A stretch of DNA of 51,516 nucleotides from Photobacterium sanguinicancri (GTDB lineage: Bacteria > Pseudomonadota > Gammaproteobacteria > Enterobacterales > Vibrionaceae), in assembly GCF_002265265.1 (NCBI RefSeq), contig NZ_NOIF01000012.1:1-51516 (forward strand), in the 5' to 3' direction. Of this stretch, positions 43,698 to 51,515 are shown piece by piece. Under the pieces are notes generated by a model that searched no databases, was not told the DNA's origin, and worked only from the letters and a program-made list of their open reading frames with translations. The position numbers were made by a program, and so were the translations under genes. Within the stretch, counting starts at the first letter, position 1. Each line of letters begins with the position of its first letter.

Positions 43698-43806
43698 AGA
43701 AAATTCACAAAACATGAGCCTAGCCAATAGCAGTCGGACAAATGTCCTTATGATAATAGAGGCAATTTTCTACACTGGCGCCATACGGAAAATAACCCAA
43801 GGACAT
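43698..43806 (+). ncRNA. Possible RNA switch in the pnuC leader
   Basis: ATGTCCTT (43742-43749) is perfectly complementary to AAGGACAT (43799-43806), which contains the pnuC ribosome binding site. A competing fold pairs GGAC/GTCC (43736-43739/43744-43747) inside an outer stem AGAAAATT/AATTTTCT (43698-43705/43764-43771). The two folds exclude each other, as in a translational riboswitch. Found by eye; not tested by folding or covariation. Confidence 0.35.
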
Positions 43807-43808
43807 AC

Positions 43809-44576
43809 ATGATGGACTTTATCGCCTGGTTCGATATCAATAACACCCTTATTAACATCCCTATTGGTGGTGGCTACGCAATGTCGTGGATTGAAGCCAT
43901 CGGGACAATTTTTGGCTTGCTGTGTATTTGGAATGCAAGCCAAGAGAAAACAATCAATTACCTTTTTGGCCTTATCAATGTCAGTTTATTTGCCATCATT
44001 TTTTATCAAATTCAACTTTATGGCATCTTGTTACTGCAACTGTTCTTCTTCTGCGCCAACCTTTATGGCTGGTATGCATGGACACGACCAACATCAGAAA
44101 ATGGTGACAAGCTCGAAGTACGTTGGTTGAGTAAACAAAAGCTCTCTTACACTATTGCCGTTAGCGTTTTAGCCATTGGTATTATGACAATTTACATCGA
44201 CCCATTCTTCTTGGCACTGGCTAACGTGAGTGTTGATGGCTTGAATTTACTGGGCGCAGACCTAGCACGTCCGACACTGGAGCCCGATGCCTTCCCATTC
44301 TGGGATTCAGTGATGACAGTGCTTTCTGTGGTCGCGCAAATTCTGATGACTCGTAAATATGTTGAAAACTGGATTTTATGGGTAGTGATTAACATCATTA
44401 GTGTCGGCATTTATGCTGCTCAAGGGGTGTATGCATTGTCGATTGAGTACGCTATTTTGCTATTCATTGCGATGAACGGTACTCGCACTTGGATGGGCAC
44501 AGCGAAGCACAACCAAGCTAAACAAAATGAAACTCAGCAAAATAAAGCCGAAGAAACAGTGAACGAGTTAGCATAA
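43809..44576 (+). CDS. pnuC: PnuC-family nicotinamide riboside transporter
   Basis: 255 aa with about seven membrane helices. WIEAIGTIFGLLCIWNASQE, NLYGWYAW and the late NILWVVINIISVGIYAAQGVY-like segments are the PnuC/SWEET-like signature. It takes up nicotinamide riboside (or a related vitamin) by facilitated diffusion driven by intracellular conversion. The C-terminal 25 residues are a Gln/Asn/Lys-rich tail. AAGGA lies five bases before the ATG. The stop overlaps the next start as TAATG, so the phosphorylase is translated with it. Confidence 0.92.
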   Translation: MMDFIAWFDINNTLINIPIGGGYAMSWIEAIGTIFGLLCIWNASQEKTINYLFGLINVSLFAIIFYQIQLYGILLLQLFFFCANLYGWYAWTRPTSENGDKLEVRWLSKQKLSYTIAVSVLAIGIMTIYIDPFFLALANVSVDGLNLLGADLARPTLEPDAFPFWDSVMTVLSVVAQILMTRKYVENWILWVVINIISVGIYAAQGVYALSIEYAILLFIAMNGTRTWMGTAKHNQAKQNETQQNKAEETVNELA

Positions 44577-45313
44577 TGAGTAACGATGTAAAACAACCCC
44601 ATATCGCTGTCTGCTTTGACGATGTATCGGACAAAGTGATTGTGTGTGGAGAGCCAGACCGCGTAAACAGAATCGCCACGCTGCTTGAGCGCAGTGAACA
44701 AATTGCTGAAAACCGCGAGTACAGAATAATTAGCGGCTACTACCAAGATCATAAGATCACGGTTTGCAGCACAGGGATCGGCTCCCCTTCCGCACTGATT
44801 GCACTTGAAGAATTAACCTTATGTGGTGCTAAGTACATAGTGCGTGTAGGGTCTGCTGGTGCACTACAAGGTAATATTGGTTTAGGTGAACTCATAGTGG
44901 CTGAAGGGGCTGTACGCGATGAAGGTGGATCTAAAGCCTATGTATCGAATACCTATCCTGCAATAGCAAGCCGTCCACTCACTACAGAAATAGAACGCTA
45001 TTTAACAGAGCATGCTTACCCTGCGTATTACGGTATTGTACGTTCACATGACAGCTTCTACACCGATGAAGAAGATAAAATATGCGAGCATTGGAGCCGT
45101 AAAGGCGTTCTAGGTGCTGACATGGAAACGTCAGCCTTATTTACCGTCGGAAAATTACGTGGGATTCAAGTCGCATCAATATTGAACAACGTAGTGTTAT
45201 ACCAACAAAATGTTCAAGAAGGTGTGAGCGAGTATGCGAACGCAAATGACATTACGGTTCAAGGGGAAATAATGGCAGCAAAAGCCGCTTTAGCTGCACT
45301 TTGTCGCTGTTAA
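44576..45313 (+). CDS. NP-I family nucleoside phosphorylase (uridine phosphorylase-like)
   Basis: 245 aa. The phosphate-binding CSTGIGSPSALIALEEL and RVGSAGALQ segments and the nucleoside-site VLGADMETSALFTVG are those of the uridine/purine nucleoside phosphorylase family. It is coupled to pnuC by a one-base overlap, so it may split the imported nicotinamide riboside to nicotinamide and ribose-1-phosphate, or act on other nucleosides. The substrate is inferred only from context. Confidence 0.88.
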   Translation: MSNDVKQPHIAVCFDDVSDKVIVCGEPDRVNRIATLLERSEQIAENREYRIISGYYQDHKITVCSTGIGSPSALIALEELTLCGAKYIVRVGSAGALQGNIGLGELIVAEGAVRDEGGSKAYVSNTYPAIASRPLTTEIERYLTEHAYPAYYGIVRSHDSFYTDEEDKICEHWSRKGVLGADMETSALFTVGKLRGIQVASILNNVVLYQQNVQEGVSEYANANDITVQGEIMAAKAALAALCRC

Positions 45314-45389
45314 TCATCGCGGTTAGACCTGCTTGTAAATTTAGCATCCAATGCATTTAAAAAAACGTTCCCCAAAAACGTTAGGATTA

Positions 45390-45413
45390 CAAAAGCCCAG
45401 ATATGGGCTTTTG
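45390..45413 (+). terminator. Hairpin after the pnuC operon
   Basis: CAAAAGCCCA/TGGGCTTTTG with a GATA loop; the T-run is within the stem (TTTTG). Confidence 0.65.
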
Positions 45414-45545
45414 TGTATTCGACTTCTTGCCCTAAATAATTACCGATCGTCTGTCACTATCTGTGATCGCCACAACAAAGTGGATTTATTGATACATGTA
45501 TCATTCCGCTACTTTCATTCTATTCGCCACTATTTAACATTCACA

Positions 45546-46226
45546 ATGCAATTAAGACCCTATCAAACAGGTAGATTTACCGACACCCTCAACAAACTCT
45601 ACGATGAATTTCGTAAAGCTTTTTACCAGTGCCAGCTTCACAGTCGATTTTACCAAGCTGGCGAGATTATTTTGCAACAAGGCCAACCAGTTAAACATCT
45701 CTACCTCGTTTCTGTTGGTCGGGTATCGATGCACATATCTGCAATGAATGGTCGTTGCTTTCAGCTCGGGGAAGTCGAGTGTGATCACCATATTTTTGGG
45801 GAAATGGAGCTTTTTTCTCAAACGGGATGTCAATGGAATGTGGTAGCAGAAGAACAGCTTGAAGTTGACGTTATATGTTTAAAATCCGTTGCAGAACTTA
45901 TAACTCATCGTCCTGAGTTCACCCTTTTCTTTGCCAGTGCACTAGCCAATGATTACCAAGACTCGCTAGATATTTATACCTATCGCCTACTGCACTCGAT
46001 AACTTACAACATTGCGTATGACTTATGGCACCGCTACCAAGAAAGAGTCACACTCGGATCGTTTGGTAAGGCTGAACAAGAAGCAGAACGCTTTGGTACT
46101 TCAAGTCGGGTCTACCGCCGTGCCGTTAAAGAGTTAATTGATAAAGGCCTAATCACTAAAACCAGCGGTGAAATCAAAATCGCCGATATTGAGGCGCTCA
46201 AATCATTCATCTTTGAATTTGAGTAA
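45546..46226 (+). CDS. Crp/Fnr-family regulator (YeiL-like)
   Basis: About 226 aa from ATG 45546. A cyclic-nucleotide-binding-type beta roll (GEIILQQGQPVKHLYLVSVG and HHIFGEMELFSQ) is followed by a helical linker and a winged HTH (EAERFGTSSRVYRRAVKELI). There is no N-terminal Cys cluster for an iron-sulfur centre. It resembles E. coli YeiL, a Crp-like regulator. The frame extends upstream to 45351, but that part overlaps a terminator and is not protein-like. It lies between the pnuC operon and dcuC; target unknown. Confidence 0.8.
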   Translation: MQLRPYQTGRFTDTLNKLYDEFRKAFYQCQLHSRFYQAGEIILQQGQPVKHLYLVSVGRVSMHISAMNGRCFQLGEVECDHHIFGEMELFSQTGCQWNVVAEEQLEVDVICLKSVAELITHRPEFTLFFASALANDYQDSLDIYTYRLLHSITYNIAYDLWHRYQERVTLGSFGKAEQEAERFGTSSRVYRRAVKELIDKGLITKTSGEIKIADIEALKSFIFEFE

Positions 46227-46266
46227 TACCAATTCGGATAAGTAAATGTTCATATTCTTGTGTATG

Positions 46267-46306
46267 AAAAAGCCTGATCCCTCGTCGTAAGGTATCAGGC
46301 TTTTTT
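46267..46306. terminator. Bidirectional terminator between the Crp-like gene and dcuC
   Basis: AAAAAGCCTGAT/ATCAGGCTTTTTT with a 15-base loop. Confidence 0.85.
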
Positions 46307-46353
46307 GTTATGGTTACACTAACCCCATCAAGGGTTAAGTAATACCAGTAGCA

Positions 46354-47748
46354 TTAAATAGCCATTGGCAGGAAGAGAATACTTAGAATGATGTTAACCG
46401 CTAGTCCAAATGTAATTGGCGGAATTGTTCGCTTGATCAGATCAAACGGCGACACTTTTGCCATACCAGATGACGCAACGATAACCCCAGCTACCGGTGA
46501 CATCGCACGACAAGCATTTGAAGCCTGTTGCATTGGCATAACCAGATAAACACCATTAATGCCCATACCATCCGCAATTTTAGGGATCAGCTCAACAAAG
46601 GCATAAAAAGCAGCGTTACCAGACCCAGTCAGGAAGGCAACTGCACCCGTCAAACCAACCAGTGCCAACATCATTGCCGTAGGGCCAAAACCAACTTGTG
46701 AGGCTGATTCGATCAACATATTGATCGCACCGATAGCTTTCAGGCTCTGGGCAAACACACCTGCACCAACCAAAATCAGAACCACTGGCAACGCATCTTC
46801 CATCCCCTTAACAATGGCACTCATACCATCCATTGCTGATCGACCACTACGGTGACGAATCGCTTCCAACGCCATAGCGGTAAATAAACATAGAATGGCA
46901 ATAGTACCAATGTTCATGCTAACACCTTCAATCAGGCCTAATTCACCGCTGGTGATAATGAGCACTATGATGGGTAACATCGGCAACCAGCCGTAAAAGC
47001 CTGGCGCTTTGCCTTCTACTTCTGAGGTCCGCACATTGACATTTTTAAGATCAATTTTCTTGGTATTGCCCTGCTGAAATAACCCCTCTTTTTTATCCAT
47101 ATACTGCTGCCAGAAATAATGGGCAGCCGCCATCGCAAGCATACTTGGGATAGCCAAAGGAATTTGATATTTCATGGTGTAAATTTCAACCGACATACCA
47201 ACGTTTTCAGCTGCAATCACCGAGTCGACAGCCAACGGCGAGAAACTGATAGTCGCAGTTGTTGCAATAGCAGCAGCAATCGAAATAGCAGGTAACCCAA
47301 GGGCATTTAGAACAGGGAACAAGGTCGACATCAGTAATACTGCAAGGCTAGTTGCACCAAACCCTGCTAGCGAGATAAAGCTACCAATAAGAAAAGTAAC
47401 AGACAGCAATAAGTAGGGTTTATTGATTCCACCCAGCAGCTTAAGCGCATTATTGATAACAATATCGTTAGCACCAATGTAAGTCATGTAACGCGCATAA
47501 GCTAGCAAGGCAAACAGGATCAGCCCCATGCCACCGAAGCGGTTATTGAACATTAAGTTCATCGACTCAAAGATATCCAACCACGCATTACCGCTGGATT
47601 GAGCTTCTGGTATAACGGGCAACCCCATTGCAGCACAGACAGCCATTAATACCGCCGCCCCTAAAAATAGGGTGGCAATTGCGTTATATTTTTTAAGAAT
47701 GGCGAATCCGACTATAGATACGACAAGTATGGAGATAAATATGCTCAT
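46354..47748 (-). CDS. dcuC: DcuC-family C4-dicarboxylate transporter
   Basis: About 464 aa with 10-12 membrane helices. FGATSLAVLLMSTLFPVL, the TATISFSPLAVDSV segment, FLTGSGNAAFYAFVELIP and MQQASNACRAMSPVAGVIVA match the DcuC family, which exports succinate and exchanges C4-dicarboxylates during anaerobic growth. GAGGA four bases before ATG 47748 sets the start. An FNR box lies upstream. Confidence 0.92.
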   Translation of the reverse strand: MSIFISILVVSIVGFAILKKYNAIATLFLGAAVLMAVCAAMGLPVIPEAQSSGNAWLDIFESMNLMFNNRFGGMGLILFALLAYARYMTYIGANDIVINNALKLLGGINKPYLLLSVTFLIGSFISLAGFGATSLAVLLMSTLFPVLNALGLPAISIAAAIATTATISFSPLAVDSVIAAENVGMSVEIYTMKYQIPLAIPSMLAMAAAHYFWQQYMDKKEGLFQQGNTKKIDLKNVNVRTSEVEGKAPGFYGWLPMLPIIVLIITSGELGLIEGVSMNIGTIAILCLFTAMALEAIRHRSGRSAMDGMSAIVKGMEDALPVVLILVGAGVFAQSLKAIGAINMLIESASQVGFGPTAMMLALVGLTGAVAFLTGSGNAAFYAFVELIPKIADGMGINGVYLVMPMQQASNACRAMSPVAGVIVASSGMAKVSPFDLIKRTIPPITFGLAVNIILSILFLPMAI

Positions 47749-47812
47749 TGCTTCCTCATAAGCAGTGTTAGATAACAGTGCAGAGGTATATCCCAGAGTA
47801 TGCAACCAAATG

Positions 47813-47826
47813 TTGATTTAAATCAT
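47813..47826 (-). promoter_or_regulatory. FNR box upstream of dcuC
   Basis: TTGAT-TTAA-ATCAT differs from the FNR consensus at one base. A -10-like TATACC about 30 bases closer to the gene gives class II spacing. The rest of 47827-48243 shows no gene. Confidence 0.6.
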
Positions 47827-48243
47827 GAGTTGCATATACACATAGTATCGCTCGCATTAAGGATCTTGTTTCTCTGTCTATGGTCACATTTTAATATATT
47901 CGCTTATTTTTTATGTATCTATCGCCGTAAAGCAATAAGCCACAGCAATAACTCAAAGAATCTTTACAAGGTATTGTTCAACACTAGAAATGATTTACCA
48001 CCATGCCAATAGTGCATTTTGCTGCAAATTTAACCAGTTAATGACTAAGACGACATTAATTCAAATTAATTTCCTCATACGCTCAGATGATAACAAGCTT
48101 GTTAGTCTTATCACGTGCGATTTTGGGGCCTTAAAGGGGCTATTTTGAAGGGTTTTAATATGTTGTTTTTACAGGGTTTTAATTACTGGTTTTTTTACGT
48201 TATCAGATGATAGTCTGCACGGGTTATTTAACGGAGCTTACCC

Positions 48244-48900
48244 ATGCTAACGAAAAACAAATCTTTTGATCAGGCGGATTTTTCTCACCAGAACTTACGT
48301 GACTCGCATTACGAAAACTGCCAATTCTATCGCTGTAATTTCGAACGTTCTGATTTAAGAGATGTACAGTTTGTTAATTGTAAATTTATTGAACAAGGTG
48401 ACATTGAAGGGTGTCATTTCAATTATGCCGATTTACGCGATGCCAGTTTCAAGCAGTGCCAACTCGCCATGGCTAACTTCTCAGGCGCGAATTGTTTTGG
48501 TATAGAGTTCAGAGAGTGTGATCTAAAGGGGGTGAACTTTCAGCAAGCCAGCTTTGTGAACCATATCAGTCACAGTAGTTACTTTTGCTCTGCTTATATT
48601 ACAGGTTGTAACCTTGCTTACGCCAACTTTGAACGTCAGTGCATCGAAAAATGTGACCTGTTTGAAAACCGTTGGAATGGTGCAAACCTACTCGGTGCTT
48701 CGTTTAAAGGGTCGGATTTAAGCCGCAGTGAATTCTCAGAAGATAGCTGGGGACAGTTTAATATGGAAAATTGCGATTTAAGCCACACTGAGCTGTATGG
48801 CCTTGATCCGCGACGTGTAAGTTTACATGGTGTCAAAATTTGCGAATGGCAACAGGCTCAGTTACTTGAACCACTTGGTATTATCGTCATGCCTGATTAA
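48244..48900 (+). CDS. qnr: Qnr-family pentapeptide-repeat protein
   Basis: 218 aa, exactly the usual Qnr length. Almost the whole chain is A(D/N)LxX-type repeats (FDQADFSHQNLRDSHYENC, NFERSDLRDVQF), with the extra loop near residues 45-52 and the single-residue break after the middle that mark Qnr. Such proteins fold as a right-handed beta helix resembling DNA and shield DNA gyrase and topoisomerase IV from quinolones. GGAG seven bases before the ATG. Chromosomal qnr genes are normal in Vibrionaceae. I saw no LexA box. Confidence 0.9.
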   Translation: MLTKNKSFDQADFSHQNLRDSHYENCQFYRCNFERSDLRDVQFVNCKFIEQGDIEGCHFNYADLRDASFKQCQLAMANFSGANCFGIEFRECDLKGVNFQQASFVNHISHSSYFCSAYITGCNLAYANFERQCIEKCDLFENRWNGANLLGASFKGSDLSRSEFSEDSWGQFNMENCDLSHTELYGLDPRRVSLHGVKICEWQQAQLLEPLGIIVMPD

Positions 48901-48979
48901 GATCTCGACCTATAAATAGATTCCGAGATGACTCAAGGTTTGGGTATAAGAAAGCAGTAAAATAAAGAAGTGAAATAAA

Positions 48980-49000
48980 AAGGCACGATCATCGTGCCTT
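48980..49000. terminator. Bidirectional terminator between qnr and the phosphatase gene
   Basis: AAGGCACGAT/ATCGTGCCTT around a central C, with A- and T-rich flanks. Confidence 0.75.
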
Positions 49001-49050
49001 TCTTCGTTATCTTTTCGTCTTATTCACAATTCAGCCGTGATTCATTAGGC

Positions 49051-49545
49051 TTACTTAGCAAACTGGGCAATGTAATCAATGTGTGCTTGGCGAGTGAAAG
49101 CACCAGGGCGAAGCGCCTGAATTTGTGCCACTGCCGTTTTCACATCAACACTGCGATCAAGCATGATACGAGCAGCAATTAAACCTGTACGGCCCGAGCC
49201 ACCTTTACAATGCGCCACTACTGCTTCACCGTTATCTAATGCACGCTGGGCAGCCTGATTTGCTGCAGTCCAATTCACATCAAAAGCATCTGCTGGTGCA
49301 CAATCATCTTCTATTGGAAGATGGAACCACGCTAAGCCCGCGTCTTTACATGCATCTGCTAATGCTTGTACTCCGTCGTTAGGCAAATCATTCATTTCTA
49401 ATGCTGTCAGCACAACCGTCGCGCCTTCAGCTTTCAAATCAGCAATAGAGCTGGCTAAGTCTGCTTCTTTCGTGCCAGGGCAAGGCGTTAGCAATAACTT
49501 TCCGCTATCAGCTAAAGGAAGAGCCCAAAATGGATGAGTCGGCAT
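49051..49545 (-). CDS. Dual-specificity/tyrosine phosphatase-like protein of the arsenic locus
   Basis: 164 aa. The CX5R signature HCKGGSGRTG (catalytic Cys and Arg) and a preceding general-acid region (LPIEDDCAP) identify a cysteine-based phosphatase. It follows the ArsC-ArsR fusion by 17 bases on the same strand. Related phosphatases occur in ars operons with ArsJ and GAPDH; the substrate is unknown and could be a phosphate or arsenate ester. Confidence 0.85.
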   Translation of the reverse strand: MPTHPFWALPLADSGKLLLTPCPGTKEADLASSIADLKAEGATVVLTALEMNDLPNDGVQALADACKDAGLAWFHLPIEDDCAPADAFDVNWTAANQAAQRALDNGEAVVAHCKGGSGRTGLIAARIMLDRSVDVKTAVAQIQALRPGAFTRQAHIDYIAQFAK

Positions 49546-49562
49546 AATTGATTCCTATTCTG

Positions 49563-50375
49563 TCAGTTTTTTTCCATCAAGTGATGTTGATAGTGTTCAC
49601 TTAGCGGGTTAAACATATGAGGTTTACTTAACTGAGGCTTGCGACGATCTTTTAGCTGCATTAACCGAATTTTTTCTTGGTTAATCATCGCAGAGTTACC
49701 ATTGCGTACCGTTGCTAACACATGCGTAATCCAGCGAGGTAATGTGATCGGAAAATGATAGTAGATCCACTGCCCTTCGCGATGATCATTCAAAATACCC
49801 GCATCGCGTAATAACGCTAAATGACGTGATACTTTAGGTTGGCTTACTTCCAACACCTTGGTCAGATCACTAACAGACAAAGCGAATTCATCTTCGATCA
49901 ACATTAGGATACGCAACCGAAGTGGATCACTCATGATCTTAAATAACTCAACAGGCCCAATGGTTGGTGAACTATGCTCGCCATTTAACAACAAAAACAA
50001 GGCTATTTTTGATTTTAGCTGCTCTGCTGTTTCAAAGAAACTGTCGCTGCCTGCTTGCTGTTTAGGGTCTTTAAAATCCCAGTGAATAAGCGCATCCGAA
50101 TCTGTGAAGAGTTCACACTCATTACTCGCTTTATCACATAATGTGATCACAACATCAAAATGCTGATCGCGATAAGAATCTGCTGTCACACTGTTCAAGT
50201 TATCACTGTTAATTTCGAAGCGTTCAAGCACTTCATACACCCGAGGATCAACACCTTCAGGACGCATCCCCGCACTCATCACCATGTACGTATCACCCGC
50301 CATATCGCGCATGATAGCTTCAGCCAATTGGGAGCGTGCAGAATTACCTGTACATAGAAATAATATTCGTTTCAT
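49563..50375 (-). CDS. ArsC-ArsR fusion: arsenate reductase domain plus ArsR repressor domain
   Basis: About 270 aa. Residues 1-135 are a low-molecular-weight-phosphatase-type arsenate reductase with the P-loop CTGNSARS (Cys8) and the redox pair Cys80-X6-Cys87 in CDKASNEC. Residues 140-230 are an ArsR winged HTH (LSVSDLTKVLEVSQPKVSRH, LLRDAGILNDHREGQWIYYHF). The ArsR part contains no cysteine at all, so As(III) sensing must involve the ArsC cysteines or another ligand. ATG 50375 is preferred over an in-frame TTG at 50381. First gene of a two-gene operon under the CATATATATG operators. Confidence 0.9.
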   Translation of the reverse strand: MKRILFLCTGNSARSQLAEAIMRDMAGDTYMVMSAGMRPEGVDPRVYEVLERFEINSDNLNSVTADSYRDQHFDVVITLCDKASNECELFTDSDALIHWDFKDPKQQAGSDSFFETAEQLKSKIALFLLLNGEHSSPTIGPVELFKIMSDPLRLRILMLIEDEFALSVSDLTKVLEVSQPKVSRHLALLRDAGILNDHREGQWIYYHFPITLPRWITHVLATVRNGNSAMINQEKIRLMQLKDRRKPQLSKPHMFNPLSEHYQHHLMEKN

Positions 50376-50435
50376 GATCAATAGTTACTTAGTCAGCCTA
50401 AGAAGTATACTATCGCAAACTCAATATATCGCAAA

Positions 50436-50465
50436 TCATATATATGATTTTTTACATATATATGA
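50436..50465 (-). promoter_or_regulatory. Two ArsR-type operators upstream of the ArsC-ArsR gene
   Basis: ATCATATATATGAT (50436-50449) and CATATATATG (50456-50465) share the core of the palindrome before the gapdh-arsJ operon. They lie 60-90 bases before the start, next to a possible TTGCGA-16-TAGTAT promoter. Confidence 0.65.
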
Positions 50466-50495
50466 AACGACCTCATTCTGACTTAAATTTCGGTT

Positions 50496-51515
50496 TTAAT
50501 CAGGCGAGTTCACTAACACCCACGACTGTACCTGATGCAAGACTTGTGGATGATTGAGCAAACCTAGATGGCTAATCCCCCCCGCGACCCATAAGTTATC
50601 CAGCGGAAAACCAAGACGCGTAATATAGCCCCTCGCCTCACCCAATGCGCTCGATACAGGTACTAACCCATCGCCTAGCAATCTGTTTTTTTCATCTTCA
50701 ATGTCATGACCTAAGCAACTCGCAGCAGCGAAACAGTTCACATGCAGAGGCAAGTGGATATGAGGGAACACGCCTTGCTGACCATCACGCCATGCTTCAT
50801 GAAAAATCACACCTCGGCTTAAATCACGGCTGCCATTACTGCGTACGTCAGCAATAGATGAGAACGCTTTTAACGACGGAGTATCTTCAATTTGTGCGTC
50901 TAACCAGCATGCCAATTTAGCAAGCGGCGCACCATTATGAGGACTACCAAGTGTCACCAAGGTTGTTAACGACTTAAGCCAAGCATGTTGATGCTGCACC
51001 GCATAATAACAAGCACTTCGGCTAACCAATCCACCCATGCTATGACCGAGTAAAACCAGCTCTTTTACTTCACAAGGCCACTCACTGATAAGCTGCTCTA
51101 GAAAGTAAGAAAAGTCTTCACCGTTCTCTGAAATATGCCGACCCGTGTTGTACCTCAGATATAAAGGGGTATAACCAAATTTTTCGAATTGGCGACCATG
51201 ATCAACGCCTTTACGAGTCCATTGCACATCGCTCATACACCAGCCATGCACGCACAAGATGATTCGGGATTGCGCATCTGGTAACTGGCGTACTAACTGG
51301 GATTTTTCAAGTACCAAATCTTGCTTCTGATCACGAATCGACATGCGTTGAGCAAATCTGTGCTTTTTCTCTAGCAAGGTATCGCCAAACAACCCATTCA
51401 ATGTTGCCATTACGGCAGCTGCTGGATACGATGAACCGCCATTCTCAACAAATTGTTTAATGGTTGATTGTGCTAACTCGGTGTTTTGTTTCAAGCGCTC
51501 ATTTACATCGTTCAT
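50496..51515 (-). CDS. Alpha/beta hydrolase, lipase/PGAP1-like
   Basis: 339 aa. The nucleophile elbow is GHSMGGLVS, preceded by an oxyanion CVHGWCMSD strand-turn; the acid is probably Asp in LGDGLVP and the base His in GISHLGLL. No signal peptide, so probably cytoplasmic or membrane-associated. Such enzymes hydrolyse acyl esters; the substrate is unknown. The start ATG is one base from the window edge, so an upstream start cannot be excluded. Confidence 0.82.
   Translation of the reverse strand: MNDVNERLKQNTELAQSTIKQFVENGGSSYPAAAVMATLNGLFGDTLLEKKHRFAQRMSIRDQKQDLVLEKSQLVRQLPDAQSRIILCVHGWCMSDVQWTRKGVDHGRQFEKFGYTPLYLRYNTGRHISENGEDFSYFLEQLISEWPCEVKELVLLGHSMGGLVSRSACYYAVQHQHAWLKSLTTLVTLGSPHNGAPLAKLACWLDAQIEDTPSLKAFSSIADVRSNGSRDLSRGVIFHEAWRDGQQGVFPHIHLPLHVNCFAAASCLGHDIEDEKNRLLGDGLVPVSSALGEARGYITRLGFPLDNLWVAGGISHLGLLNHPQVLHQVQSWVLVNSPD

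Noticed and set aside
47800-48012. 70-codon plus-strand frame upstream of qnr
   Set aside because: It covers the FNR box and dcuC promoter; no ribosome binding site.
48150-48243. LexA box before qnr
   Set aside because: Only one ACAG half-site near 48170; the matching CTGT is absent.
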